From positions 1 through 18,349 of the forward strand of contig JAZNTG010000024.1 of NCBI GenBank assembly GCA_045591645.1: a stretch of 18,349 nucleotides of DNA. Reading direction: 5' to 3'. Below, piece by piece: positions 6,957 to 14,212 of this stretch. Below the pieces are notes generated by a model. It ran no database searches, was not told where the DNA came from, and saw only the letters and a list, made by a program, of their open reading frames with translations. Source of the stretch: SFWF01 sp045591645. GTDB taxonomy: Bacteria; Bacillota; Clostridia; Oscillospirales; Acutalibacteraceae. The position numbers were made by a program, and so were the translations under genes. Every line of letters starts with the position of its first letter. Position 1 is the stretch's first letter.

Positions 6957-7055
6957 ACTAACTGTAAGTCGAAATTAAATCAGGATTTAATTTCCGGTGA
7001 TGTATGAGGTTCTTCATTATAACCTCGCTAAGCCTAAATAGGAGAGTGAAACAAA
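6957..7055 (+). other. rplW-rplB spacer with two hairpins
   Basis: This is the longest gene-free stretch inside the ribosomal cluster. GAAATTAAATC (6971-6981) is perfectly complementary to GATTTAATTTC (6984-6994), an 11-base arm with only AG between the arms. GAGGTT (7006-7011) pairs with AACCTC (7021-7026) around a 9-base loop. No T-run follows either hairpin, so termination is unlikely. The first hairpin shares its GAAATTAA/TTAATTTC arms with the one at the rpsJ stop. The role could be mRNA processing, stability or a secondary regulatory site. Confidence 0.5.
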
Positions 7056-7886
7056 ATGGCAATTAAACATTATAAGCCTACTACTCCGGGTCGCCGTAAT
7101 ATGACAACTATGGATTATTCCGAGCTGTCTAAGGTAGCTCCCGAGAGAAGTTTGCTCACAGCTTTAAAGAAAAATGCCGGTAGAAACAGCTACGGCAGAA
7201 TCACAGTTCGTCACAGAGGTGGCGGAAACCGCAGAAAGTACAGAGTTATCGATTTCAAGAGAAACCGTTTCGGAATCTCTGCTACCGTTCTCACTAAGGA
7301 ATACGATCCTAACCGTTCTGCATTTATCGCCCTCGTTCAGTACGAGGACGGTGTTAAGAGCTACATTATCTGCCCAGTCGGCCTTAATGTAGGAGATAAG
7401 GTAGTAAGCGGACCCGATGCTGACATTAAGCCCGGTAACGCACTTCCGCTCGTAAACATCCCTGTCGGTACCGTTGTTCACAACGTTGAGCTTTACCCCG
7501 GTAAGGGCGCTCAGCTCGCACGTAGTGCAGGTAATATGGCACAGCTCATGGCAAAGGAAAACGGCAAGGCACTTCTTCGTCTGCCCTCCGGTGAGCTTCG
7601 CAACGTTCCTGAGCTTTGCATGGCAACTGTCGGACAGGTATCAAACCCTGAGCACGCAAACGTTAACTACGGTAAAGCCGGACGTAAGCGTCATATGGGT
7701 TGGAGACCTACCGTTCGCGGTTCTGTAATGAACCCCTGCGATCACCCCCACGGTGGTGGTGAAGGTAAGTCACCCATCGGACGTCCCGGTCCTGTTACTC
7801 CTTGGGGCAAGCCTGCTCTCGGATACAAGACCAGAGACAAGCACAAGCATTCCGATAAGTATATCGTAAAGCGTCGCGCTAAATAG
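7056..7886 (+). CDS. rplB: 50S ribosomal protein L2 (uL2)
   Basis: The 276-residue product has the standard L2 length. It begins MAIKHYKPTTPGRRNMT, has RHRGGGNRRKYRVIDFKRN near 52-70, the RLPSGELRNV segment near 175-184, and the highly conserved MGWRPTVRGSVMNP followed by DHPHGGGEGKSPIGR near 214-243. His230 is the counterpart of E. coli His229, important for peptidyl transferase activity. L2 holds the two subunits together and is needed to build the peptidyl transferase centre. GGAGAG lies upstream of the ATG. Confidence 0.97.
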   Translation: MAIKHYKPTTPGRRNMTTMDYSELSKVAPERSLLTALKKNAGRNSYGRITVRHRGGGNRRKYRVIDFKRNRFGISATVLTKEYDPNRSAFIALVQYEDGVKSYIICPVGLNVGDKVVSGPDADIKPGNALPLVNIPVGTVVHNVELYPGKGAQLARSAGNMAQLMAKENGKALLRLPSGELRNVPELCMATVGQVSNPEHANVNYGKAGRKRHMGWRPTVRGSVMNPCDHPHGGGEGKSPIGRPGPVTPWGKPALGYKTRDKHKHSDKYIVKRRAK

Positions 7887-7908
7887 TCGGACGAAAGGAG
7901 TTTGAATT

Positions 7909-8181
7909 ATGGGAAGGAGCATTAAAAAAGGACCTTACGTGCAGCCCGTGCTGCTTAAGAGGGTCAAAGAAATGAATGCTGCCGGTGAGAAGAGAGTTCT
8001 CAAGACCTGGAGCCGTTCATCAACCATTTTCCCCGATTTCGTCGGACACACTTTTGCCGTTCATGACGGCCGCAAGCACGTTCCGGTATATGTTACTGAG
8101 GATATGGTTGGACACAAACTCGGCGAGTTCGCACCCACAAGAACCTTTAAGGGTCACGCCGGTTCTAAAACAAGCAAGTAA
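7909..8181 (+). CDS. rpsS: 30S ribosomal protein S19 (uS19)
   Basis: The 90-residue product is a full S19: MGRSIKKGPYVQPVLLKRV, then KTWSRSSTIFPDFVGHTFAVHDGRKHVPVYVTEDMVGHKLGEFAPTRTF. S19 sits in the head of the small subunit, forms a pair with S13 and contacts the A-site tRNA region. GAAAGGAG precedes the start, 22 bases after rplB. Confidence 0.97.
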   Translation: MGRSIKKGPYVQPVLLKRVKEMNAAGEKRVLKTWSRSSTIFPDFVGHTFAVHDGRKHVPVYVTEDMVGHKLGEFAPTRTFKGHAGSKTSK

Positions 8182-8202
8182 GCAGCGAAAGGAGTATAAA
8201 CA

Positions 8203-8541
8203 ATGGAAGCAAGAGCTACTTTAAAATTTGCTCGCATTTCGCCTCGTAAGGTCAAGATTGTAATGGATCTTATCCGCAATCAGGACGCTGACAAAGCAAT
8301 GGCTATTCTTAAGTTTACACCCAAGGCTGCGTGTGAACCCCTTGCTAAGCTGTTAGCTTCTGCTATGGCAAATGCTGAAAACAATCACAATATGGATGTT
8401 TCTAAGCTTTATGTTGCAGAGTGCTTTGCCTGCCCCGGTCCGATACTCAAGAGAATCCGTCCGAAGGATCACGGCCGCGCACATCGCATTTTAAAGAGAA
8501 CAAGCCATATGACACTCGTTCTTAAAGAACGTGAAATCTAA
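8203..8541 (+). CDS. rplV: 50S ribosomal protein L22 (uL22)
   Basis: The 112-residue product matches L22. It has ARISPRKVKIVMDLIRNQ at the N-terminus and the long basic beta-hairpin containing GPILKRIRPKDHGRAHRILKRTSH, which with L4 forms the constriction of the exit tunnel. Changes in that hairpin give macrolide resistance in other bacteria; no deletion or insertion is evident here. GAAAGGAG lies before the ATG. Confidence 0.97.
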   Translation: MEARATLKFARISPRKVKIVMDLIRNQDADKAMAILKFTPKAACEPLAKLLASAMANAENNHNMDVSKLYVAECFACPGPILKRIRPKDHGRAHRILKRTSHMTLVLKEREI

Positions 8542-8558
8542 AGAGGAGGTTAAAGTTA

Positions 8559-9224
8559 ATGGGCCAGAAAGTAAATCCCCATGGATTCCGTGTAGGAGTC
8601 ATTAAGAATTGGGACTCTCGTTGGTTCGCCAAGGACGAAGTTTTCGGAGATACTTTGGTTGAGGACTACAACCTCCGCAAGTACCTGAAGAAGAGACTTT
8701 TCTCTGCAGGCGTTCCCAAGATCGAGATCGAGCGTACCGCTCAGCGCGTACGTATCCACATCCACTGCGCAAAGCCGGGCTTTGTAATCGGAGCAAAGGG
8801 AGCTGAAATTGAGAAGCTCCGCGTTGACTGCCAGAATATGCTCGGTAAGCCGGTAGTTATCAACATTGTTGAGATCAAGAATCCTGACCTCAACGCAACC
8901 CTCATTGCAGAAAACATCGCAGCTCAGCTTGAGAAGCGTGTTTCCTTCAGAAGAGCTATGAAGCTTTGCATCGGCAGAGCTATGAAGCTTGGCGCAAGAG
9001 GTATCAAGGTTAAGTGTTCGGGCCGTCTCGGCGGTGCTGAAATCGCAAGAAGTGAAACTTACCATGAGGGAACCATTCCGCTTCAGACCATCCGTGCCGA
9101 TATCGACTATGGCTTCGCAGAGGCTGATACGACATACGGTAAGATCGGTGTTAAGGTATGGCTCTACAAGGGTGAGGTTCTCCACGACAACCGTAAGTCG
9201 AAGAGAGAAGGAGGCGCTCGCTAA
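8559..9224 (+). CDS. rpsC: 30S ribosomal protein S3 (uS3)
   Basis: The 221-residue product starts MGQKVNPHGFRVGVIKNWDSRWFA. It has an N-terminal KH domain with the VIGAKGAEI loop at 77-85 and a C-terminal domain with GRLGGAEIARSE and GTIPLQTIRADIDYGFAEA. S3 lies at the mRNA entry site of the 30S subunit and helps unwind mRNA together with S4 and S5. A strong AGAGGAGG site precedes it. The stop shares one base with the rplP start, so the two are probably coupled in translation. Confidence 0.97.
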   Translation: MGQKVNPHGFRVGVIKNWDSRWFAKDEVFGDTLVEDYNLRKYLKKRLFSAGVPKIEIERTAQRVRIHIHCAKPGFVIGAKGAEIEKLRVDCQNMLGKPVVINIVEIKNPDLNATLIAENIAAQLEKRVSFRRAMKLCIGRAMKLGARGIKVKCSGRLGGAEIARSETYHEGTIPLQTIRADIDYGFAEADTTYGKIGVKVWLYKGEVLHDNRKSKREGGAR

Positions 9225-9649
9225 TGTTACTGCCTAAGCGTGTTAAATACCGTCGTGTACAGCGCGGTCGTCTGACCGGTACTGCTTCACGCGGAAATAC
9301 CGTAACCTACGGTCAGTACGGTCTGCAGGCAATGGAGCCTGCTTGGATCACATCCAACCAGATCGAGGCTGCCCGTATCGCCATGACCCGTTACATTAAG
9401 CGTGGCGGAAAAGTTTGGATCAAGATATTCCCCGACAAGCCGATCACTGCAAAGCCGGCTGAGACCCGAATGGGTTCCGGTAAAGGTTCACCTGAGTATT
9501 GGGTAGCCGTTGTTAAGCCCGGCCGCGTAATGTTCGAAATCGGCGGAGTTGACGAAGAGCTTGCTAAGGAAGCTATGAGACTTGCTGCTAATAAGCTTCC
9601 CATCAAGTGCAAGTTCATTACTAAAGAGGAAAAGGGTGGTGAGCAGTAA
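9224..9649 (+). CDS. rplP: 50S ribosomal protein L16 (uL16)
   Basis: The 141-residue product has L16 signatures: MLLPKRVKYRRVQRGRLTG, the GQYGLQAMEPAWITSNQIEAARIAMTRYIKRGGKVWI block, and PAETRMGSGKGSPEYWVAVVKPG. L16 organises the tRNA-binding region of the 50S subunit and is a late assembly protein. Its ATG overlaps the rpsC stop (TAATG), with GAAGGAGG in the end of rpsC. Its own stop overlaps the rpmC start in the same way, giving two consecutive one-base overlaps. Confidence 0.97.
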   Translation: MLLPKRVKYRRVQRGRLTGTASRGNTVTYGQYGLQAMEPAWITSNQIEAARIAMTRYIKRGGKVWIKIFPDKPITAKPAETRMGSGKGSPEYWVAVVKPGRVMFEIGGVDEELAKEAMRLAANKLPIKCKFITKEEKGGEQ

Positions 9650-9855
9650 TGAATGCTAAGGAAATCAGACAGAACACTTTACCCGAACTTCAGAAGAAGC
9701 TTGGCGAGCTGAAGGAGGAGCTTTTCAACCTCCGTTTCCAGCACACCATTAACCAGCTCGACAACCCCATGCGAATCAGTGCTGTTAAGAAGGACATCGC
9801 TCGCGTACAGACAGTTATCCGTGAGCTTGAGTCTGCAGACAGCGCTAACGCATAA
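9649..9855 (+). CDS. rpmC: 50S ribosomal protein L29 (uL29)
   Basis: The 68-residue product is a two-helix L29: MNAKEIRQNTLPELQKKLGELKEELFNLRFQ, then NPMRISAVKKDIARVQTVIRE. It lies next to L23 at the tunnel exit. It overlaps rplP by one base; the GGTGG near the end of rplP is the likely ribosome binding site. Length and charge pattern are normal for the family. Confidence 0.96.
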   Translation: MNAKEIRQNTLPELQKKLGELKEELFNLRFQHTINQLDNPMRISAVKKDIARVQTVIRELESADSANA

Positions 9856-9875
9856 TGAAGAGGAGGTAAAGCCAG

Positions 9876-10130
9876 ATGGAAAGAAACCTTCGTAAAACAA
9901 GAGTAGGCATCGTTGTAAGCGATAAGATGGACAAGACCGTTGTAGTTGCTATTAAGGACAACGTTAAGCATCCTCTTTATAAGAAGATCATCAAAAACAC
10001 CGTTAAATTCAAGGCTCACGATGAGGAAAACGCATGTGGTGTAGGCGATAAGGTTCTCATCATGGAAACCAGACCTCTCTCCAAGGACAAGAGATGGAGA
10101 GTTGTCGAGATCATCGAGAAGGCTAAATAA
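9876..10130 (+). CDS. rpsQ: 30S ribosomal protein S17 (uS17)
   Basis: The 84-residue product matches S17: MERNLRKTRVGIVVSDKMDKTVVVAI, then KHPLYKKIIKNTVKFKAHDEENACGVGDKVLIMETRPLSKDKRWRVVEI. It is an early-binding OB-fold protein of the 30S body. AGAGGAGG is about nine bases before the ATG. Length is normal. Confidence 0.97.
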   Translation: MERNLRKTRVGIVVSDKMDKTVVVAIKDNVKHPLYKKIIKNTVKFKAHDEENACGVGDKVLIMETRPLSKDKRWRVVEIIEKAK

Positions 10131-10153
10131 GCCGTCCAAAGGAGGAAAATACT

Positions 10154-10522
10154 GTGATACAGCAGCAGAGTTACCTCAAGGTTGCTGACAACACCGGTGC
10201 AAAAGAACTTATGTGCATCCGCGTGCTTGGCGGCTCCGGTAGAAGGTATGCCAATATTGGCGATATCGTTGTTGCTTCTGTTAAGAAGGCCGCTCCCGGC
10301 GGTACTGTAAAGAAGGGCGACGTTGTAAAGGCCGTTGTAGTTCGTTCTGTAAGAGGCCTCCGTCGTAACGACGGCACATACATCAGATTTGATGAAAACG
10401 CAGCAGTTATTATTCGTGAAGACAAGAACCCGAGAGGAACCCGTATCTTCGGACCCGTTGCCCGCGAGCTTCGTGAAGGCGACTATATGAAGATCCTCTC
10501 TCTTGCTCCGGAAGTTCTTTAA
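10154..10522 (+). CDS. rplN: 50S ribosomal protein L14 (uL14), GTG start
   Basis: The 122-residue product is a full L14: MIQQQSYLKVADNTGAKELMCIRVLGGS, then GDIVVASVKKAAPGG and the conserved RFDENAAVIIREDKNPRGTRIFGPVARELR. L14 contributes to an intersubunit bridge and is where the silencing factor RsfS binds. The start is GTG at 10154, which gives exactly the family N-terminus and has AAAGGAGG at 10138-10145; no ATG is available at that position. Confidence 0.97.
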   Translation: MIQQQSYLKVADNTGAKELMCIRVLGGSGRRYANIGDIVVASVKKAAPGGTVKKGDVVKAVVVRSVRGLRRNDGTYIRFDENAAVIIREDKNPRGTRIFGPVARELREGDYMKILSLAPEVL

Positions 10523-10536
10523 GGAGGTAAGATACA

Positions 10537-10860
10537 ATGAATAATTTGTTTGTTAAGACAGGCGATACTGTTGTTCTTCTTACCGGCGACGAGAAAGACC
10601 GTGGCAAGAAGGGTAAGGTTCTCGCAGTAAGCCCCAAGGAGGGCAAGGTCATTGTTGAGGGCATCAACGTTGTTAAGAAGCACGTTAAGCCCCGCAAGGC
10701 TGGAGATCCGTCCGGAATAATCGAGACCGAGAGCGCAATTTACGCTTCAAAGGTTCAGGTAGTTTGCCCCAAGTGCGGCAAGGCTACTCGCGTTGGTCAT
10801 AAGATCGACGAGAACGGAAATAAAACACGCGTCTGCAAGAAGTGCGGCGCTGAGCTTTAA
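10537..10860 (+). CDS. rplX: 50S ribosomal protein L24 (uL24)
   Basis: The 107-residue product has an N-terminal KOW domain (FVKTGDTVVLLTGDEKDRGKKGKVL) and the GINVVKKHVKP segment typical of L24. The C-terminal part has C77-x2-C80 and C100-x2-C103, a zinc-ribbon pattern common in L24 of Firmicutes. L24 is an assembly initiator that binds the 5' end of 23S rRNA. AAGGAGG overlaps the end of rplN, giving tight spacing. Confidence 0.97.
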   Translation: MNNLFVKTGDTVVLLTGDEKDRGKKGKVLAVSPKEGKVIVEGINVVKKHVKPRKAGDPSGIIETESAIYASKVQVVCPKCGKATRVGHKIDENGNKTRVCKKCGAEL

Positions 10861-10878
10861 GAGTAGGAGGAATATCAC

Positions 10879-11418
10879 ATGGCAAGATTATATGATGAGT
10901 ATAAGCAGTCAATTGCCCCTGCGCTGATGACAAAATTCGGCTACAAGAGCGTCATGCAGATTCCGAAGCTCGATAAAGTTGTTATCAACGTTGGATGCGG
11001 CGAGGCTAAGGATAACTCCAAGGTCATTGACGCTATCATGACCGACCTTGCTACAATCACCGGTCAGAAGCCGGTTGCTTGTAAGGCAAAGAAGTCGGTT
11101 GCAAACTTCAAGCTCCGTGAGGGTATGCCCATCGGAGTTAAGGTAACCCTCAGAGGTGCACGTATGTATGAGTTCATCGACAGACTCTTCAACGCAGCTC
11201 TTCCGAGAGTTAGAGACTTCAGAGGAATTAATCCCAACTCCTTCGACGGCCGCGGCAACTATGCTATGGGCGTTAAGGAACAGCTTATTTTCCCTGAGAT
11301 CGAGTACGATAAGATTGACAAGGTACGCGGTATGGACATTATGTTCGTAACTACCGCTAAGACCGACGAAGAGGCTCGTGAGCTTTTAACACTTATGGGC
11401 GCTCCGTTTGCGAAGTAA
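10879..11418 (+). CDS. rplE: 50S ribosomal protein L5 (uL5)
   Basis: The 179-residue product is the normal length for L5 and carries PKLDKVVINVGCGEAKDN, TGQKPVACKAKKSVANFKLREGMPIGVKVTLRG and the C-terminal RDFRGINPNSFDGRGNYAMGVKEQLIFPEI. L5 binds 5S rRNA and contacts the P-site tRNA. GTAGGAGG is before the ATG. In E. coli the spc operon is controlled by S8 binding near this gene; I could not confirm an equivalent site here. Confidence 0.97.
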   Translation: MARLYDEYKQSIAPALMTKFGYKSVMQIPKLDKVVINVGCGEAKDNSKVIDAIMTDLATITGQKPVACKAKKSVANFKLREGMPIGVKVTLRGARMYEFIDRLFNAALPRVRDFRGINPNSFDGRGNYAMGVKEQLIFPEIEYDKIDKVRGMDIMFVTTAKTDEEARELLTLMGAPFAK

Positions 11419-11430
11419 GGAGAAGGAATT

Positions 11431-11616
11431 ATGGCTAAGACTTCTATGAAGATCAAGCAGGCAAGACCTGCTAAGTTGTCTACAAGAGAATACAACAGAT
11501 GCAAGATCTGTGGCCGCCCGCATGCTTATCTTCGCAAGTACGGCATCTGCCGTATATGCTTCAGAGAGCTTGCTTACAAGGGCGAGATCCCCGGCGTAAA
11601 GAAAGCTAGTTGGTAA
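11431..11616 (+). CDS. rpsN: 30S ribosomal protein S14, type Z (uS14)
   Basis: The 61-residue product is the short zinc-binding S14 (type Z), with C24-x2-C27 and C40-x2-C43, the first pair in RCKICGRPHAYLRKYGICR, and the C-terminal end GEIPGVKKASW. S14 sits in the 30S head and is needed late in assembly. Bacteria often also carry a zinc-free paralogue for zinc starvation; none is in this window. AAGGAGAAGG precedes the ATG, 12 bases after rplE. Confidence 0.97.
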   Translation: MAKTSMKIKQARPAKLSTREYNRCKICGRPHAYLRKYGICRICFRELAYKGEIPGVKKASW

Positions 11617-11631
11617 AGGAGGACGATTGCA

Positions 11632-12030
11632 ATGCAAATTACAGATACAATAGCAGATATGCTGACCAGAATCCGCAACGCATCCGCTGCAAAGCACGAT
11701 TCTGTTGATGTTCCTGCATCTAACGTAAAGAAGGCAATCGCCCAGATCTTACTTGATGAAGGCTACATCTCAAGCTACAATGTCGTTGAAGACGGCAAGC
11801 AGGGCGTAATTCACGTCGTTTTGAAGTACGGTCCCAACAAGTCGCAGATCATCACAGGACTCAGAAGAGTTTCTAAGCCCGGTCTGCGTATCTACACAAG
11901 CGTTGAGGATATGCCCAAGGTAATGAAGGGTCTCGGAATTGCGATCCTTTCTACCTCTAAGGGTATTATGACTGATAAGCAGGCTCGTGCTAACAATGTT
12001 GGCGGCGAAGTCCTCGCTTATATCTGGTAA
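11632..12030 (+). CDS. rpsH: 30S ribosomal protein S8 (uS8)
   Basis: The 132-residue product matches S8: DTIADMLTRIRNASAAKHDSVDVPASNVKKAIAQILLDEGYI at the N-terminus and LGIAILSTSKGIMTDKQARANNVGGEVLAYIW at the C-terminus. S8 binds the central domain of 16S rRNA early in assembly and is the translational repressor of the spc operon in E. coli. AAAGGAGG lies before the ATG. Confidence 0.97.
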   Translation: MQITDTIADMLTRIRNASAAKHDSVDVPASNVKKAIAQILLDEGYISSYNVVEDGKQGVIHVVLKYGPNKSQIITGLRRVSKPGLRIYTSVEDMPKVMKGLGIAILSTSKGIMTDKQARANNVGGEVLAYIW

Positions 12031-12044
12031 GGAGGAACAGTGCT

Positions 12045-12593
12045 ATGTCAAGAATTGGTAAGAAGCCTGTAGTAATTCCTGCCGGAGTTCAGGTCACAGT
12101 CGACGGTTCTAACGTAACCGTTAAGGGACCCAAGGGAGAGCTTAAAGCTTCCTTTGATCCCGCAATAGCTATCACTGTTGAGGGAAGCGAAATAATCGTT
12201 ACCCGCCCCAGCGATGCTAAAGAGCACAGATCACTTCACGGTCTTACACGTACCCTCGTTGCCAATATGGTAACAGGCGTTACCGATGGCTTCAAGAAGG
12301 AGCTTCAGGTTAACGGTGTCGGTTACCGTGCTGCGAAGCAGGGTAAGAATCTCGTTCTTAACCTCGGATATTCTCATCAGGTAATTATGGAAGAGCCTGA
12401 CGGTATTACTGTTGAGGTTCCCGGTCCTAACAGCATTGTTATTTCGGGTGCCGACAAGCAGAAGGTTGGACAGTTCGCGGCTGAAGTCCGTATGAAGCGT
12501 CCTCCCGAGCCGTATAAGGGCAAGGGCATCAAGTACATTGATGAGCACATCCGCCGCAAAGAAGGTAAAGCCGGCAAGGGCAGTAAGAAATAA
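12045..12593 (+). CDS. rplF: 50S ribosomal protein L6 (uL6)
   Basis: The 182-residue product has the two L6 repeats: MSRIGKKPVVIPAGVQVTVDG with VKGPKGEL in the first, and LNLGYSHQVIMEEPDGITVEVPGP with KQKVGQFAAEVRMKRPPEPYKGKGIKY in the second. L6 lies near the factor-binding site of the 50S subunit. AAGGAGG precedes the ATG. Length and C-terminal basic tail are normal. Confidence 0.97.
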   Translation: MSRIGKKPVVIPAGVQVTVDGSNVTVKGPKGELKASFDPAIAITVEGSEIIVTRPSDAKEHRSLHGLTRTLVANMVTGVTDGFKKELQVNGVGYRAAKQGKNLVLNLGYSHQVIMEEPDGITVEVPGPNSIVISGADKQKVGQFAAEVRMKRPPEPYKGKGIKYIDEHIRRKEGKAGKGSKK

Positions 12594-12611
12594 TAAAGGA
12601 GTGTATGTAAA

Positions 12612-12971
12612 ATGGTTAACAAGCCTGATACTAATAAGGCTCGTCTCCACAAGCACCTTCGTGTTCGTGGAAAGATCAGCGGTACCGCAGAGCGTCCGCG
12701 TCTTAATGTATTCCGCTCCAACTGCAATATCTACGCCCAGCTGATAGATGATGTTAAGGGAGTAACTCTCGCTTCCGCTTCAAGTCTTGAGAAGGACTTC
12801 GGCGAAGCAAAGGGCAACTGTGAAGAGGCCCGCAAGGTAGGAAAACTTATTGCTGAACGTGCTGCCGAGAAGGGTATCACCGAGGTCGTATTCGACCGTG
12901 GCGGATACATCTATCACGGACGCGTTAAGGAGCTTGCCGAAGGTGCCCGTGAGGGCGGCCTCAAGTTCTAA
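12612..12971 (+). CDS. rplR: 50S ribosomal protein L18 (uL18)
   Basis: The 119-residue product is L18: RLHKHLRVRGKISGTAERPRLNVFRSNCNIYAQLIDDVKGVTLASASSLE, then VGKLIAERAAEKGITEVVFDRGGYIYHGRVKELAEGAREGGLKF. It binds 5S rRNA together with L5. AAAGGAG precedes the ATG, 18 bases after rplF. An overlapping frame in the 3' half is an upstream continuation of rpsE and is not translated as such. Confidence 0.97.
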   Translation: MVNKPDTNKARLHKHLRVRGKISGTAERPRLNVFRSNCNIYAQLIDDVKGVTLASASSLEKDFGEAKGNCEEARKVGKLIAERAAEKGITEVVFDRGGYIYHGRVKELAEGAREGGLKF

Positions 12972-12990
12972 TCAAGGAGGAGGAATACTT

Positions 12991-13494
12991 TTGGCTACAA
13001 GAATAGATGCTACAGCATTAGATTTACAGGAGCGCGTTGTAGCGCTCAACCGCGTATCCAAGACCGTTAAGGGCGGCCGTATTATGAAGTTCTCGGCACT
13101 TGTTGTCGTAGGCGACGGTAACGGCACCGTAGGCTTCGGTCTCGGAAAGGCAGGAGAAGTTCCGGAAGCTATCCGTAAGGGTATCGAGGACGCTAAGAAG
13201 AACCTCATCAAGGTTTCTCTCAAGGGCTCCACAATTCCTCACGAGATCATCGGTGAGTACGGCGCAGGCAGAGTTATGCTCAAGCCCGCAGCTCCCGGTA
13301 CCGGAGTTATCGCCGGCGGCGCAGTACGTGCCGTTGTCGAAATGGCAGGAATCAAAGACGTTCGTGCTAAGGCTCTTCGTTCTAACAATCCTTGCAACGT
13401 TGTTCGCGCAACCGTTCAGGGTCTTGCAGCTCTTCGCGATGCTGAGCAGGTTGCTGCTCTCCGCGGTAAGAGCGTAAAAGAAATCTTAGGTTAA
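12991..13494 (+). CDS. rpsE: 30S ribosomal protein S5 (uS5), TTG start
   Basis: The 167-residue product matches S5. It has RVVALNRVSKTVKGGRIMKFSALVVVGDGNG in the double-stranded-RNA-binding-like N-terminal domain and the C-terminal GTGVIAGGAVRAVVEMAGI and SNNPCNVVRAT blocks. S5 contributes to decoding accuracy and mRNA unwinding at the entry site. No ATG fits: the frame runs upstream to an ATG at 12850 inside rplR, giving an N-terminus unlike S5. TTG at 12991 follows a strong AAGGAGGAGG at 12975-12984 and gives the family N-terminus, so it is the start. Confidence 0.95.
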   Translation: MATRIDATALDLQERVVALNRVSKTVKGGRIMKFSALVVVGDGNGTVGFGLGKAGEVPEAIRKGIEDAKKNLIKVSLKGSTIPHEIIGEYGAGRVMLKPAAPGTGVIAGGAVRAVVEMAGIKDVRAKALRSNNPCNVVRATVQGLAALRDAEQVAALRGKSVKEILG

Positions 13495-13507
13495 GGAGGA
13501 AGCAACT

Positions 13508-13702
13508 ATGGCAACAAAGAAGACTTCCACCGTTTCGATCAAGCTTGTAAAGAGCACAATCGGCTGCAAGAAGGATCAGATCGCTACTGTTGAGGCTCTT
13601 GGCCTTCACAAGGTAGGCGAGACTGTTACTCAGCCCGACAACGCTGCAACTCAGGGTAAGATCAAGAAGGTTATCCACCTTGTTGAGGTAACCAAAGCTT
13701 AA
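13508..13702 (+). CDS. rpmD: 50S ribosomal protein L30 (uL30)
   Basis: The 64-residue product is a bacterial L30: SIKLVKSTIGCKKDQIATVEALGLHKVGETVTQPDNAATQGKIKKVIHLVEV. It is a few residues longer at the N-terminus than the common 58-60 residue form. L30 is a small 50S protein contacting 23S rRNA. AAGGAGG precedes the ATG, 13 bases after rpsE. A 68-base spacer follows. Confidence 0.96.
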   Translation: MATKKTSTVSIKLVKSTIGCKKDQIATVEALGLHKVGETVTQPDNAATQGKIKKVIHLVEVTKA

Positions 13703-13770
13703 GACTAACTTATCGCCTTATTTGGCACAAGCGGTAAAACCGCGTACTTTAGCAAGGAGGTGCGAAAAAT
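13703..13770 (+). other. rpmD-rplO spacer with a short hairpin
   Basis: GCGGT at 13731-13735 pairs perfectly with ACCGC at 13739-13743 around AAA. No T-run follows, so it is not a terminator. AAGGAGGTG upstream of the rplO ATG is the ribosome binding site. Nothing else is recognisable in this spacer. Confidence 0.35.
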
Positions 13771-14211
13771 ATGAAACTGCATGAACTTTCTCCCGTAGAG
13801 GGTGCTACTAAAGCCCCGAAGCGTATAGGCAGAGGTCACGGTTCCGGAAACGGCAAGACTGCCGGTAAGGGACACAAGGGTCAGAAGGCACGTGCCGGTC
13901 ACGGAATGAGAATCGGCTTTGAAGGTGGCCAGATGCCTTTACAGCGTCGCGTTCCGAAGCGTGGCTTCAACAATATTTTTGCAAAAGAATATGCAATCGT
14001 TAATGTATCCGCTTTAGAGGTGTTTGATGACGGTGCTGTCGTAGACGCAGCAGCTTTAGCCGAAAAGGGACTTATCAGATGCGCTTGTATGCCTGTTAAG
14101 ATTCTCGGCAACGGTCAGCTTTCCAAGAAGCTTACTGTTAACGCAGCTGCTTTCTCAGCCGGTGCTTCTGAGAAAATTCAGAAGGTCGGCGGAACTGCTG
14201 AGGTGAAGTAA
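13771..14211 (+). CDS. rplO: 50S ribosomal protein L15 (uL15)
   Basis: The 146-residue product starts MKLHELSPVEGATKAPKRIGRGHGSGNGKTAGKGHKGQKAR, the glycine-rich basic extension typical of L15. It continues with GFEGGQMPLQRRVPKRGF and a globular C-terminal half. L15 is a late 50S assembly protein. A strong AAGGAGGTG is upstream. Its stop is one base from the secY start, so secY translation is probably coupled to it. Confidence 0.97.
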   Translation: MKLHELSPVEGATKAPKRIGRGHGSGNGKTAGKGHKGQKARAGHGMRIGFEGGQMPLQRRVPKRGFNNIFAKEYAIVNVSALEVFDDGAVVDAAALAEKGLIRCACMPVKILGNGQLSKKLTVNAAAFSAGASEKIQKVGGTAEVK

Positions 14212-14212
14212 G

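Noticed and set aside
8556..9185. 209-residue open frame on the minus strand covering rpsC
   Set aside because: It is antisense to a complete S3 gene, with Leu/Ser-rich shadow composition and no family resemblance.
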